NCBI RefSeq assembly: GCF_018256155.1
Contig: NZ_JAERLY010000002.1
Coordinates: 62,001 to 126,000 of the forward strand
Source of the DNA: Gluconobacter sp. Dm-62
GTDB lineage: Bacteria; Pseudomonadota; Alphaproteobacteria; Acetobacterales; Acetobacteraceae
Reading direction: 5' to 3'
Length of the DNA: 64,000 nt
Shown here: positions 56,653 to 64,000 of the stretch, one piece after another
How the letters are laid out: each line of letters opens with the position of its first letter
Numbering within the stretch: the first letter of the stretch is position 1
Program-made: the position numbers and the translations under genes
The notes under the pieces: model-generated
What the model saw: only the letters and a program-made list of their open reading frames with translations
Told to the model about the DNA's origin: nothing
Databases searched by the model: none

Positions 56653-57942
56653 ATGCACGCGGATACGCCCCCTCCCGTTTCCCGAAACTCCGGGCCTGCC
56701 GGTCTCTCGCCAAGATTTATGGCAGGAGGTCTGCTTGTTGGCATGGGCGCACTCGCTGCGGGCACCACATTGGCGGCGGCCCGGCACATCGGCGATGACA
56801 GTCTGGCTTTCGGTCTGTTACGCGCCGGCTCCAGGGCAGGAGTTGTAGGCGGCCTTGCTGACTGGTTTGCCGTTACCGCTCTTTTTCGTCATCCACTGGG
56901 GCTGCCGATCCCACACACGGCCATCCTGCCCCGTCAGAAAGAACGTCTTGGGCAGGCGCTGGGCCGTTTCATTTCCGGGCAGTTCTTTACCGAAGAAGAC
57001 GTCCGCCGTGCCCTGTCGAAAATTGACCTTTCCGGCCTGATTGCCGACATGCTGAGTGAGTCGGCGACCCGCCAGACGCTCGTCAACAGCATGCGTTCCG
57101 CCATCCCCCTGATGTTCGATCGCCTTGAAGACGGACGTGCCAAGACGGCCATTTCGCGAGCGCTGCCAGTTCTTCTGAATGGTGAAGAAATGGCGCCGTT
57201 GGTCTCGCGCGGAATGCGGGCCATGGTCGATAGCGAAATGCATCAGGAAGTCCTGTCTTTCCTGCTGGAGCGCATCAAGACCACCGTAACCTCCCGTGAG
57301 TCGGACCTTCGACATTTTGTGGAGGAACGTGTGCGCGAGCAGGGGGGACGCTTCCTGGGCTGGGCCATCGGAGGGTCGGTCGCCAGCCGGGTTCTTATGG
57401 CGCTTCATGCCGAGTTCGAGCGGGTTGATCCAATGGACTCGGAGTTGCGCCACGGTTTCACCACCTGGGTCCGTGGCGAGATCGACCGGATCGAGCACGA
57501 TCCCGCACGGCGCAAGGATATGGCTGATACCATCACGTCGGTTCTGACCCACACCAGCCTCAAGGGATGGAGTTCGGAACTCTGGGATCGTCTGCGCCGG
57601 ATGGTTGAAGAAGACAGCGGGCGTGAGGATGGGTGGAGCGCCACTGTGATTGATGCCGCTGTGGTGCAGCTCGCCAGCACCCTGCGGTCCAATGAGTCTC
57701 TGCGTCTTAAGGTCAATCAGGCCGTCGAAAGTACAGTCCAGAGGATCCTTCCGGGTCTGCGTGAAAAGTTGTCTGGCTTTATCGCCGCTGTGATGGCGGG
57801 CTGGGATGGGAACGATCTGGCCGCCCGGCTGGAGTCGCGTGTTGGTCGTGACCTCGCCTACATCCGCATAAATGGCACAGTCGTCGGATTTCTCGCCGGA
57901 GCCGCGCTCGACGGCGTTTCCCGACTGTTTTTTGGCGTGTAA
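56653..57942 (+). CDS. DUF445 family membrane protein
   Basis: Conserved protein of unknown function. ATG 56653 (MHADTPPPV) gives 429 residues; the frame is open upstream into the ppc start region without similarity. A hydrophobic N-terminus (MAGGLLVGMGALAAGTTLAAA) is followed by the family hallmark GGLADWFAVTALFRHPLGLPIPHTAILP, split here as GGLADWFAVTALFRHP and IPHTAI. Then a long helical region, and a final hydrophobic VVGFLAGAALDG. Divergent from ppc with 134 bp between starts. Confidence 0.85.
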   Translation: MHADTPPPVSRNSGPAGLSPRFMAGGLLVGMGALAAGTTLAAARHIGDDSLAFGLLRAGSRAGVVGGLADWFAVTALFRHPLGLPIPHTAILPRQKERLGQALGRFISGQFFTEEDVRRALSKIDLSGLIADMLSESATRQTLVNSMRSAIPLMFDRLEDGRAKTAISRALPVLLNGEEMAPLVSRGMRAMVDSEMHQEVLSFLLERIKTTVTSRESDLRHFVEERVREQGGRFLGWAIGGSVASRVLMALHAEFERVDPMDSELRHGFTTWVRGEIDRIEHDPARRKDMADTITSVLTHTSLKGWSSELWDRLRRMVEEDSGREDGWSATVIDAAVVQLASTLRSNESLRLKVNQAVESTVQRILPGLREKLSGFIAAVMAGWDGNDLAARLESRVGRDLAYIRINGTVVGFLAGAALDGVSRLFFGV

Positions 57943-58018
57943 CATTCCATGTCTGACGAGCAGTCGGATACAGAAGTCTTGACCTTTGCTCCGGGATGGG
58001 TCATTTGAAACAAATCAG

Positions 58019-58046
58019 GACTTAGCAAGTCTTGAATTAGAACAAG
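58019..58046 (+). promoter_or_regulatory. Putative Rrf2/IscR-type operator before the suf operon
   Basis: GACTT-AGC-AAGTC (58019-58031) is a dyad and overlaps a second, CTTG-N8-CAAG (58031-58046). They lie 15-45 bp before the Rrf2 gene start and just after a possible -35 TTGACC (57979). Rrf2-type Fe-S regulators usually bind such dyads at their own promoter. The sites are seen; the regulator is inferred. Confidence 0.4.
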
Positions 58047-58063
58047 ATGTGAGTGTGCAAGCG

Positions 58064-58546
58064 ATGCTGAGGCTGTCAAAACTGGCCGATTACGCCACTG
58101 TCCTTCTGGTCCATCTCGGTCGTCACGAAGGACTGGCAACAGCAGCAGCCCTTGCAGTAGAAACCGGCGTCCCCGAGCCTACCGTTGCCAAGCTCCTCAA
58201 GGGGCTGGCTTCCAATGGTCTGGTTCTTTCCCATCGTGGCGCCAGAGGCGGTTACCGCCTTGCTAGCGAGCTTGAAAAAGTTACCGTTGCAGCCGTTATC
58301 GCAGCGGTGGATGGCCCGATCGCCATTACAGCCTGTTGTGACGGGCGCGAATGTGAGCACAGCTCGCTTTGCGGCCTGTCGGGGCAGTGGGACGTTGTGA
58401 ACGACGCCATCCTCAGCACACTCAACAGCATCACACTGGCGGATATGGGCCGTCACGCGGAGCGCCTGCCAAAGCGCGGTCCCGCGTTCGCACCTGCCGC
58501 CTCCGTTGGAGCGGAGACAACCTCCGTGACCGATGTGGTCAGTTAA
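58064..58546 (+). CDS. Rrf2 family Fe-S cluster-sensing regulator of the suf operon
   Basis: IscR/SufR-type repressor of 160 residues from ATG 58064 (MLRLSKLADYATV), the usual start of this family; GTG 58049 is an alternative. The winged helix is AVETGVPEPTVAKLLKGLASNGLVLSHRGARGGYRLA. The C-terminal cluster loop ACCDGRECEHSSLCG has the three Cys spaced as [2Fe-2S] ligands, so it should sense cluster status. It is the first gene of the suf operon, 12 nt before sufB, with dyads upstream suggesting autoregulation. Confidence 0.93.
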   Translation: MLRLSKLADYATVLLVHLGRHEGLATAAALAVETGVPEPTVAKLLKGLASNGLVLSHRGARGGYRLASELEKVTVAAVIAAVDGPIAITACCDGRECEHSSLCGLSGQWDVVNDAILSTLNSITLADMGRHAERLPKRGPAFAPAASVGAETTSVTDVVS

Positions 58547-58558
58547 GGACAACACACC

Positions 58559-60040
58559 ATGCCAGCCGTGACGGAAACCCGCGAGACAGTCGAAAAGCTC
58601 GCGAAATCCAGCTACGAATGGGGCTTTGAAACCGATATCGAGATGGATATCGCGCCCAAGGGCCTCAACGAAGATACGGTGCGCCTGATTTCACAGCGCA
58701 AGGGTGAGCCGCAGTGGATGCTGGACTGGCGTCTGAAGGCTTTTCGCGCGTGGCTGGAAATGGAAGAGCCGACCTGGGCCCATATCCATTACCCGCCGAT
58801 CGATTATCAGGATGCGCACTACTTCGCCCAGCCGAAGAAGAAGCCCGGCCCCAAAAGCCTTGAAGAAGTCGATCCCGAGCTGCTCCGGACCTACGCCAAG
58901 CTCGGCATTCCGCTGCATGAGCAGGCTTTGCTTGCCGGTGTGGAAGGTGCTGAAGAGCGTCTGCCCATCGCGGTCGATGCCGTCTTTGACAGCGTGTCCG
59001 TCGCGACGACCTTCCGCAAGACACTTGCCGAAGCCGGGGTGATCTTCTGCCCGATCTCCGACGCGATCCGTGAACATCCCGAACTGGTTCAGAAATATCT
59101 GGGCACGGTAGTTCCGGTGGCTGACAATTTCTTCGGTGCCCTGAACTCCGCCGTCTTTACGGACGGTTCGTTCGTCTACATTCCCGAGGGCGTCCGCTGC
59201 CCGATGGAGTTGTCTACTTATTTCCGCATCAATGCGCGCAATACCGGGCAGTTCGAACGCACACTCATCATCGCCGAAGACCGCGCGACCGTCTCCTATC
59301 TGGAAGGCTGCACGGCGCCGCAGCGTGACGAAAACCAGCTTCATGCGGCTGTGGTCGAACTGATCGCGATGGAAGACGCCTCGATCAAGTACTCCACTGT
59401 TCAGAACTGGTATCCGGGCGACGATGAGGGCCGTGGCGGCATCTACAATTTTGTCACCAAGCGTGGCATCTGCCGTGGCGCGCGCTCCAAGATTTCCTGG
59501 ACGCAGGTCGAGACAGGCTCTGCCATCACATGGAAATATCCGTCCTGCGTGCTGGCGGGTGAGGGATCGGTCGGCGAGTTCTATTCGGTTGCGGTGACCA
59601 ACAACCACCAGCAGGCCGATACGGGCACGAAGATGATTCATCTGGCGCCGAATACGCGCTCGACGATCATTGCCAAGACCATTTCGGCCGGCAAGTCTGA
59701 CAGCACCTATCGCGGTCTGGTCCGCATGCAGCCAAAGGCGCGGAACGCACGCAATTTCACGCAGTGCGACAGCCTGCTGATCGGCGATCAGTGCGGCGCG
59801 CATACGGTGCCGTATATCGAAAGCCGTAACATGACGGCGCGCGTGGAGCATGAAGCGACCACGTCAAAAATCTCTGAAGACGAGCTCTTCTACTGCCGTT
59901 CGCGCGGACTGTCGGAAGAAGATGCAGTCGGTCTGATCGTCAATGGTTTCTGCCGCGAGGTGCTCAAGGAGCTGCCGATGGAATTCGCGGTCGAGGCGCA
60001 GAAGCTTCTGCAGATCAGCCTCGAAGGAAGTGTGGGTTAA
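58559..60040 (+). CDS. sufB: Fe-S cluster scaffold subunit SufB
   Basis: Scaffold of the SufBC2D complex on which clusters are built. The 493 residues contain [32 protein letters not shown], the active Cys in [16 protein letters not shown], and the C-terminal [21 protein letters not shown]. All family stretches are intact. SD AAGGAC precedes ATG 58559. sufC begins one base after its stop. Confidence 0.97.
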   Translation: MPAVTETRETVEKLAKSSYEWGFETDIEMDIAPKGLNEDTVRLISQRKGEPQWMLDWRLKAFRAWLEMEEPTWAHIHYPPIDYQDAHYFAQPKKKPGPKSLEEVDPELLRTYAKLGIPLHEQALLAGVEGAEERLPIAVDAVFDSVSVATTFRKTLAEAGVIFCPISDAIREHPELVQKYLGTVVPVADNFFGALNSAVFTDGSFVYIPEGVRCPMELSTYFRINARNTGQFERTLIIAEDRATVSYLEGCTAPQRDENQLHAAVVELIAMEDASIKYSTVQNWYPGDDEGRGGIYNFVTKRGICRGARSKISWTQVETGSAITWKYPSCVLAGEGSVGEFYSVAVTNNHQQADTGTKMIHLAPNTRSTIIAKTISAGKSDSTYRGLVRMQPKARNARNFTQCDSLLIGDQCGAHTVPYIESRNMTARVEHEATTSKISEDELFYCRSRGLSEEDAVGLIVNGFCREVLKELPMEFAVEAQKLLQISLEGSVG

Positions 60041-60041
60041 T

Positions 60042-60812
60042 ATGAGCGATTTTCTGAAAATTCAGGGTCTTCAGGCCCGCATCGACGCCGATGGAACCCC
60101 CAAGGACATCCTCAAGGGGCTTGATCTTGAAGTCCCCAAGGGCGAGATCCACGCCATCATGGGGCCGAACGGCTCGGGTAAATCCACGCTGTCTTACGTG
60201 CTCGCCGGTCGTGACGACTACGAAGTCACGGGTGGTTCCGCCACTTTCAAGGGGCAGGATCTGCTTGCCCTTGATCCCGAAGAGCGTGCGGCCCTTGGTC
60301 TGTTCCTGGCGTTTCAGTCGCCAGTCGAACTGCCAGGTGTGAACAACGCGAATTTTCTGCGGACTGCCGTGAACGCGGTTCGCCGGGCGCGTGGTGAAGC
60401 CGAACTGGATGCCGTGGCCTTCCTTAAGGCTGTCCGTGCCGAGACCAAACACCTGTCCATGTCCGACGACATGCTCAAGCGTGCGGTTAATGTCGGCTTC
60501 TCGGGTGGCGAGAAGAAGCGCAATGAAGTGCTCCAGATGCGTCTACTTCAGCCGTCTTTCGCTATTCTTGATGAGACGGATAGCGGGCTCGACATTGATG
60601 CCCTGCGTATCGTCGCGGAAGGTGTGAACTCCCTGCGCAGCCCGAATTTCTCCGCTCTGGTCATCACGCATCATCAGCGTCTGCTCGATTATATCGTGCC
60701 GGACCGCGTGCATGTCATGGCGCACGGCCGCATCATCCATAGCGGCGGTCCTGATATCGCCAAGACGCTTGAGAAGCAGGGATATACCCAGTTTCTCGAG
60801 GCGGCAGCGTGA
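60042..60812 (+). CDS. sufC: Fe-S assembly ATPase SufC
   Basis: ABC-type ATPase that drives conformational change in SufBCD. The 256 residues hold Walker A GPNGSGKST, the Q-loop LAFQSPVELPG, the signature FSGGEKKRNE, Walker B AILDETDSGLDIDAL and the switch His in VITHHQRLL. ATG 60042 directly follows the sufB stop and has AAGGAAG upstream. Its stop overlaps the GTG of sufD. Confidence 0.97.
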   Translation: MSDFLKIQGLQARIDADGTPKDILKGLDLEVPKGEIHAIMGPNGSGKSTLSYVLAGRDDYEVTGGSATFKGQDLLALDPEERAALGLFLAFQSPVELPGVNNANFLRTAVNAVRRARGEAELDAVAFLKAVRAETKHLSMSDDMLKRAVNVGFSGGEKKRNEVLQMRLLQPSFAILDETDSGLDIDALRIVAEGVNSLRSPNFSALVITHHQRLLDYIVPDRVHVMAHGRIIHSGGPDIAKTLEKQGYTQFLEAAA

Positions 60813-62005
60813 GTGGAGCGCCGACCGTGACGCAGGACGCCGTTCGGGCTCTGGAGGCGTTCATCCAGCGTTCCGCCGGGCATGGGGCTGCCCTCGCCGA
60901 GACGGGCCTGCCGACGCGGCGTGTCGAAGCCTGGCGCTATACCCCGCTTCGCACTCTTGCGGATACGGCGTGGCATCAGGCGGCACCTCTGGCTTCTGAG
61001 GCCGTCAGTACATTCCTTGACCGTTTGCCACTGCCTGAAAACGGCGCGCGCATGGTGTATGGGAATGGCAGACTTCTGGAGGGCCTGTCAGCTCTACCTG
61101 AGGTGGCTACGCAGGGTTCGGAGAACATTTCTCCGCTGAAGGGCATGTTTTCCGCCACGCTGAACGCAGCGCTGGGTGAAAAAGGCCTCGATCTGCGCAT
61201 TCCGGCCGGAACGGATGCGGGACTTCTGACTCTCATCAGCCTGTCTGATGGCGATAATGTCTCGATGCATCTTCAGCACCGCATCGTGCTGGAGGATGGC
61301 GCTTCCCTGACGTTATATGATGTGAATGCAGGTGAGGGGCGGTATATCGCCAATCCGCGTTTCGATATCGTCGTAGGCAAAGGTGCTAAGCTGCGTCACG
61401 TCAAATTGCAGCGCGAAAGCCTGACGGGTACGCATCTCGCCATCGTTTCCGCCAATGTGTCGGAGAAGGGCGAGTACGACAGCTTTACTCTGAACCAGGG
61501 CAGCAACCTTGCCCGGCATGAAGCCGTCGTCACGCTGGGCGCTCCCCATGCGATTGTGCATGTGAATGGTGTGCAGATCGTGGATGGGCAGCGTCTGAAT
61601 GATCTGACATCCATGATCCATCATGCGGCTCCGGACGGTAGTTCGCGCCAGACCGTCAAGACGGTTCTGTCTGACGCCGGGCAGGGCGTGTTTCAGGGTA
61701 AGATCCTCGTGGATCGCGTCGCCCAGAAAACGGACGGCTACCAGATGAACCAGGCGCTGCTTCTGTCTGAAAAAGCGCAGATCAACAGCAAGCCTGAGCT
61801 GGAAATCTACGCGGATGACGTCAAGTGCAGCCATGGTGCGACTGTGGGCGCCCTTGATGACGAGCAGCTTTTCTATCTGCGCTCCCGCGGCGTTCCTGAA
61901 GCCCAGGCGCGTGATATCCTTGTGCGGGCGTTCCTAATTGATGCACTGGATCTCGTTGCCGATGAGGCCCTGCGTGATCTGCTGGGACGGAGCATGGCGT
62001 CATGA
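60809..62005 (+). CDS. sufD: Fe-S assembly protein SufD
   Basis: Paralogue of SufB in the SufBC2D scaffold. The start is GTG 60809 overlapping the sufC stop. The 398 residues have the N-terminal helical part (PTRRVEAWRYTPLRTLA) and the beta-helix. The conserved end is SKPELEIYADDVKCSHGATVGALDDEQLFYLRSRG, seen as ADDVKCSHGATVG and FYLRSRGV, with the key Cys and His. It overlaps sufS by 4 nt. Confidence 0.96.
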   Translation: MSGAPTVTQDAVRALEAFIQRSAGHGAALAETGLPTRRVEAWRYTPLRTLADTAWHQAAPLASEAVSTFLDRLPLPENGARMVYGNGRLLEGLSALPEVATQGSENISPLKGMFSATLNAALGEKGLDLRIPAGTDAGLLTLISLSDGDNVSMHLQHRIVLEDGASLTLYDVNAGEGRYIANPRFDIVVGKGAKLRHVKLQRESLTGTHLAIVSANVSEKGEYDSFTLNQGSNLARHEAVVTLGAPHAIVHVNGVQIVDGQRLNDLTSMIHHAAPDGSSRQTVKTVLSDAGQGVFQGKILVDRVAQKTDGYQMNQALLLSEKAQINSKPELEIYADDVKCSHGATVGALDDEQLFYLRSRGVPEAQARDILVRAFLIDALDLVADEALRDLLGRSMAS

Positions 62006-63243
62006 CGGGCACTCGCGATACGTCCGCAAAAACGACGGCCGAGATCCGCGCTCATTTCCCAATCCTGAACGAAACCGTTCATGGTCGGCCGCTGGTCTTT
62101 CTCGACAGCGCGGCTTCGTCGCAGAAGCCCGATGTCGTGATCGAGGCCATGCGGGATGCGGCCTATCACCAATATGCCAATATCCATCGCGGCCTGCACT
62201 GGATGAGCGAGCGAACGACGGAAGCCTATGAGCGCGTCCGTCATGACGTTGCCCGTCTGCTGAATGCGCCCGACCATCGCGAGATTGTATTTACCCGCAA
62301 CAGCACCGAGGCCATTAACCTCGTGGCCCACAGCTTTGGTTGCATGCTCAAGCCGGGTCAGGCGGTCCTGATTTCTGAACTCGAGCACCACGCCAATATC
62401 GTGCCCTGGCTCATGTTGCGGGACCGTGCAGGCATTGATCTGCGGGTTGCGCCCATCAATGCCGCCGGTGACATCGATCTGGACGCCTACGAAGCGCTCC
62501 TTTCGGACGGCAAGGTGGCGCTCGTTGCCATCACGCATATGTCCAACGTGCTCGGGACCCTCACGCCGGCCAGGAAACTGACGGAAATCGCTCACGCTTA
62601 CGGCGCGCGCATCCTGCTGGATGGGTCACAGTCTGTCGTGCATCGCAGGATTGATGTGCAGGAGCTCGGGGCAGATTTCTTCACCTTCACCGGGCACAAG
62701 CTCTATGGTCCCACGGGGATCGGTGTGCTTTGGGGCAAGATGGAGCTTCTGGACGCCATGCCGCCTTTCATGGGCGGTGGTGATATGATCCAGAACGTCT
62801 CGTTCGAACGCGCCACCTGGGCCCATGTGCCTCACAAGTTCGAAGCCGGAACACCGGCCATTCTGGAAACGATTGGTCTGGGTGCTGCCGTCCGTTTCGT
62901 GGAAAGCATTGGTTATGATGCGATCTCCCGTCATGAAGCGGAACTGACCAGCTACGCGCTGGAAAAGATGCGCGGCATCAACAGCCTGAGTGTTCTTGGT
63001 GCGCCTGAAGAGCGTGGTGGCGTGATTTCCTTCCTCATGGACGGCGCTCACCCGCATGATCTGGCAACGCTGCTCGATCAGCTCGGGATTGCCATCCGCG
63101 CGGGGCAGCATTGTGCCGAACCGCTGGTCCGGCGTCTGGGTGTTCAGGCCACGGCGCGTGCCAGTTTCGGCATCTACACCACGACCGACGAAATCGACAC
63201 GTTTATCGAAGGCCTTGAACGGGCCCGGATGATGCTCACATGA
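62002..63243 (+). CDS. sufS: Cysteine desulfurase SufS (type II)
   Basis: PLP enzyme taking sulfur from cysteine for cluster assembly. The 413 residues include FLDSAASSQKP, the PLP Lys in FTFTGHKLYGPTG, and the persulfide Cys in IRAGQHCAEPL, with the short loop of type II desulfurases. Type II enzymes normally need SufE or SufU, and neither is encoded next to it. ATG 62002 overlaps sufD; the stop overlaps the next gene. Confidence 0.96.
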   Translation: MTGTRDTSAKTTAEIRAHFPILNETVHGRPLVFLDSAASSQKPDVVIEAMRDAAYHQYANIHRGLHWMSERTTEAYERVRHDVARLLNAPDHREIVFTRNSTEAINLVAHSFGCMLKPGQAVLISELEHHANIVPWLMLRDRAGIDLRVAPINAAGDIDLDAYEALLSDGKVALVAITHMSNVLGTLTPARKLTEIAHAYGARILLDGSQSVVHRRIDVQELGADFFTFTGHKLYGPTGIGVLWGKMELLDAMPPFMGGGDMIQNVSFERATWAHVPHKFEAGTPAILETIGLGAAVRFVESIGYDAISRHEAELTSYALEKMRGINSLSVLGAPEERGGVISFLMDGAHPHDLATLLDQLGIAIRAGQHCAEPLVRRLGVQATARASFGIYTTTDEIDTFIEGLERARMMLT

Positions 63244-63608
63244 GTGAAGCCATGACCGATATCTCTCCCAGTGAAGACAAAGCCTGCGTTCCTGCTTCGG
63301 GCGCTGCTCCGGATCAGGAAGCCGTCATCGCAGCCATTGCCACGGTTTATGATCCGGAGATCCCGGTCAACGTCTATGAGCTTGGCCTGATCTACGCGAT
63401 TGACCTGCATGACGATGGCCGCGTTCATATGGAAATGACGCTGACGGCTCCAAACTGTCCCAGCGCGCAGGAACTGCCCGAGATGGTGCGTGATGCCGTG
63501 TCTCATGTTCCGGGTGTGAGCCAGGCGACGATCGAGATCGTCTGGGATCCGCCATGGGATATGAGCCGTATGAGCGATGATGCCCGTCTTGCCCTGAATA
63601 TGTTCTGA
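63240..63608 (+). CDS. sufT: SUF-associated MIP18/DUF59 protein (SufT-like)
   Basis: Accessory Fe-S maturation factor. The 122 residues start ATG 63240 with a non-conserved acidic 25-residue tail. The DUF59 core follows: AIATVYDPEIPVNVYELGLIYAID, then TLTAPNCPSAQELP with the conserved Cys, and EIVWDPPWDMSRMSDDARLALNMF, split as IVWDPPWD and MSDDARLAL. It is overlapped by sufS and followed 15 nt later by sufA, the typical end of alphaproteobacterial suf operons. Confidence 0.92.
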   Translation: MSEAMTDISPSEDKACVPASGAAPDQEAVIAAIATVYDPEIPVNVYELGLIYAIDLHDDGRVHMEMTLTAPNCPSAQELPEMVRDAVSHVPGVSQATIEIVWDPPWDMSRMSDDARLALNMF

Positions 63609-63623
63609 TCCGGAAAAACCATC

Positions 63624-63980
63624 ATGTCCGACGTTGCAACGCGCCGTCCGCTGCCCGCTCTCATGACCCTGTCCGATCAGGCCGCCAAACGCCTGAAGAC
63701 CCTGTATGCGGGAACGCATCAGGGCCATCTTTTGCGGATCAGTGTGGGGACGCGCGGGTGTTCGGGGCTATCCTACGAAATGAATTTTGTGACAGCCCCG
63801 CAGCCTGCCGATGAGCGGGTCGAGGATCAGGGCGTAACCCTGCTGGTGGATCGCAAGGCCACCCTGTTCCTGACCGGCACCATCATGGATTACGAGGTCA
63901 AGGACCTCGAATCCGGTTTTACGTTCAGGAATCCGAACGAGAAAGGTCGTTGCGGCTGCGGCGAGAGTTTTCACGTCTGA
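63624..63980 (+). CDS. sufA: A-type Fe-S carrier protein (SufA/IscA family)
   Basis: Carries clusters from the SUF scaffold to target proteins. The 118 residues contain the three ligand Cys: GTRGCSGLSYEM and the C-terminal GRCGCGESFHV. The middle holds MDYEVKDLESGFTFRNPNEKG. All features of the HesB/IscA family are present. Last gene of the operon in this window; the 20 bases that remain show no terminator. Confidence 0.95.
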   Translation: MSDVATRRPLPALMTLSDQAAKRLKTLYAGTHQGHLLRISVGTRGCSGLSYEMNFVTAPQPADERVEDQGVTLLVDRKATLFLTGTIMDYEVKDLESGFTFRNPNEKGRCGCGESFHV

Positions 63981-64000
63981 TCCGCTTTACGTCCCGCGAC

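Noticed and set aside
56818-57945. A 375-codon minus-strand frame opposite the DUF445 gene
   Set aside because: The + strand frame has the conserved DUF445 motifs; the opposite frame has none.
58691-59851. A 386-codon minus-strand frame opposite sufB
   Set aside because: Fully inside sufB on the other strand with no recognisable protein features; a codon-bias shadow.

Overview
The window comes from the chromosome of an alphaproteobacterium, most likely an acetic acid bacterium (Acetobacteraceae) close to Gluconobacter. This rests on the protein types together: a GapR/DUF2312 nucleoid protein, a MucR regulator, a UdgX/DUF4130 fusion, a rnpB-dcw neighbourhood, an L21-L27-Obg-ProB block and a SUF-only Fe-S operon. 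It also rests on the GC-rich codon use. The genus is an inference from memory, not from a search. I saw no prophage, insertion sequence, CRISPR array or defence island. This is mostly core genome with high coding density.

Layout. 1-12.4 kb (minus strand): the mra/dcw cell wall and division cluster, in transcription order mraZ-rsmH-ftsL-ftsI-murE-murF-mraY-murD-ftsW-murG-murC (murC cut by the window edge). Most junctions are ATGA/GTGA overlaps. Three TGGGA boxes with 10-bp period sit inside the predicted mraZ promoter. 12.6-13.0 kb: RNase P RNA (minus), divergent from an HSL-type esterase. 14.1-16.1 kb: zwf and a small membrane protein. 16.3-17.3 kb: gapR and a membrane-anchored protein. 17.3-20.2 kb: rplU-rpmA, a terminator, then obgE-proB. 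20.5 kb: tRNA-Ser(CGA). 20.6-24.8 kb: a FUSC family membrane protein, the UdgX fusion and, divergently, mucR. 24.9-26.6 kb: sppA-like protease and ihfB. 26.6-29.2 kb: LysR and trxB, divergent from an Lrp/AsnC regulator. 29.2-33.6 kb: two membrane glycosyltransferases followed by motB-motA. 33.6-36.1 kb: prolyl oligopeptidase and rpsU. 36.2-39.3 kb: def-marR-response regulator-histidine kinase, tightly overlapped.

39.3-44.5 kb: bamE, divergent from yceD-rpmF-plsX-fabH-ihfA-merR (ribosome and fatty-acid synthesis plus nucleoid regulators), then tRNA-Pro(GGG). 44.5-49.3 kb: an AI-2E family transporter, a DUF3574 lipoprotein, a Nudix protein, an ATM1-type ABC exporter and rpmB. 49.4-53.7 kb: fusA, a VOC protein and an S10 carboxypeptidase. 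53.7-58 kb: a divergent PEP carboxylase and a DUF445 membrane protein. 58.0-64 kb: an Rrf2-type regulator and sufBCDS-sufT-sufA, the Fe-S cluster assembly operon.

The most interesting signals are regulatory or architectural rather than a new multi-gene system. They are the MraZ boxes in the promoter spacer, a hairpin that should bury the Shine-Dalgarno of the prolyl oligopeptidase gene, a Fur-box-like palindrome between udgX and mucR, a 9-copy GAAGCC repeat in a MerR-type regulator, an FtsL with a long His/Pro/Ala tail, a PEP carboxylase with altered catalytic loops, and a TTG-started membrane protein lying in frame behind the zwf stop codon.
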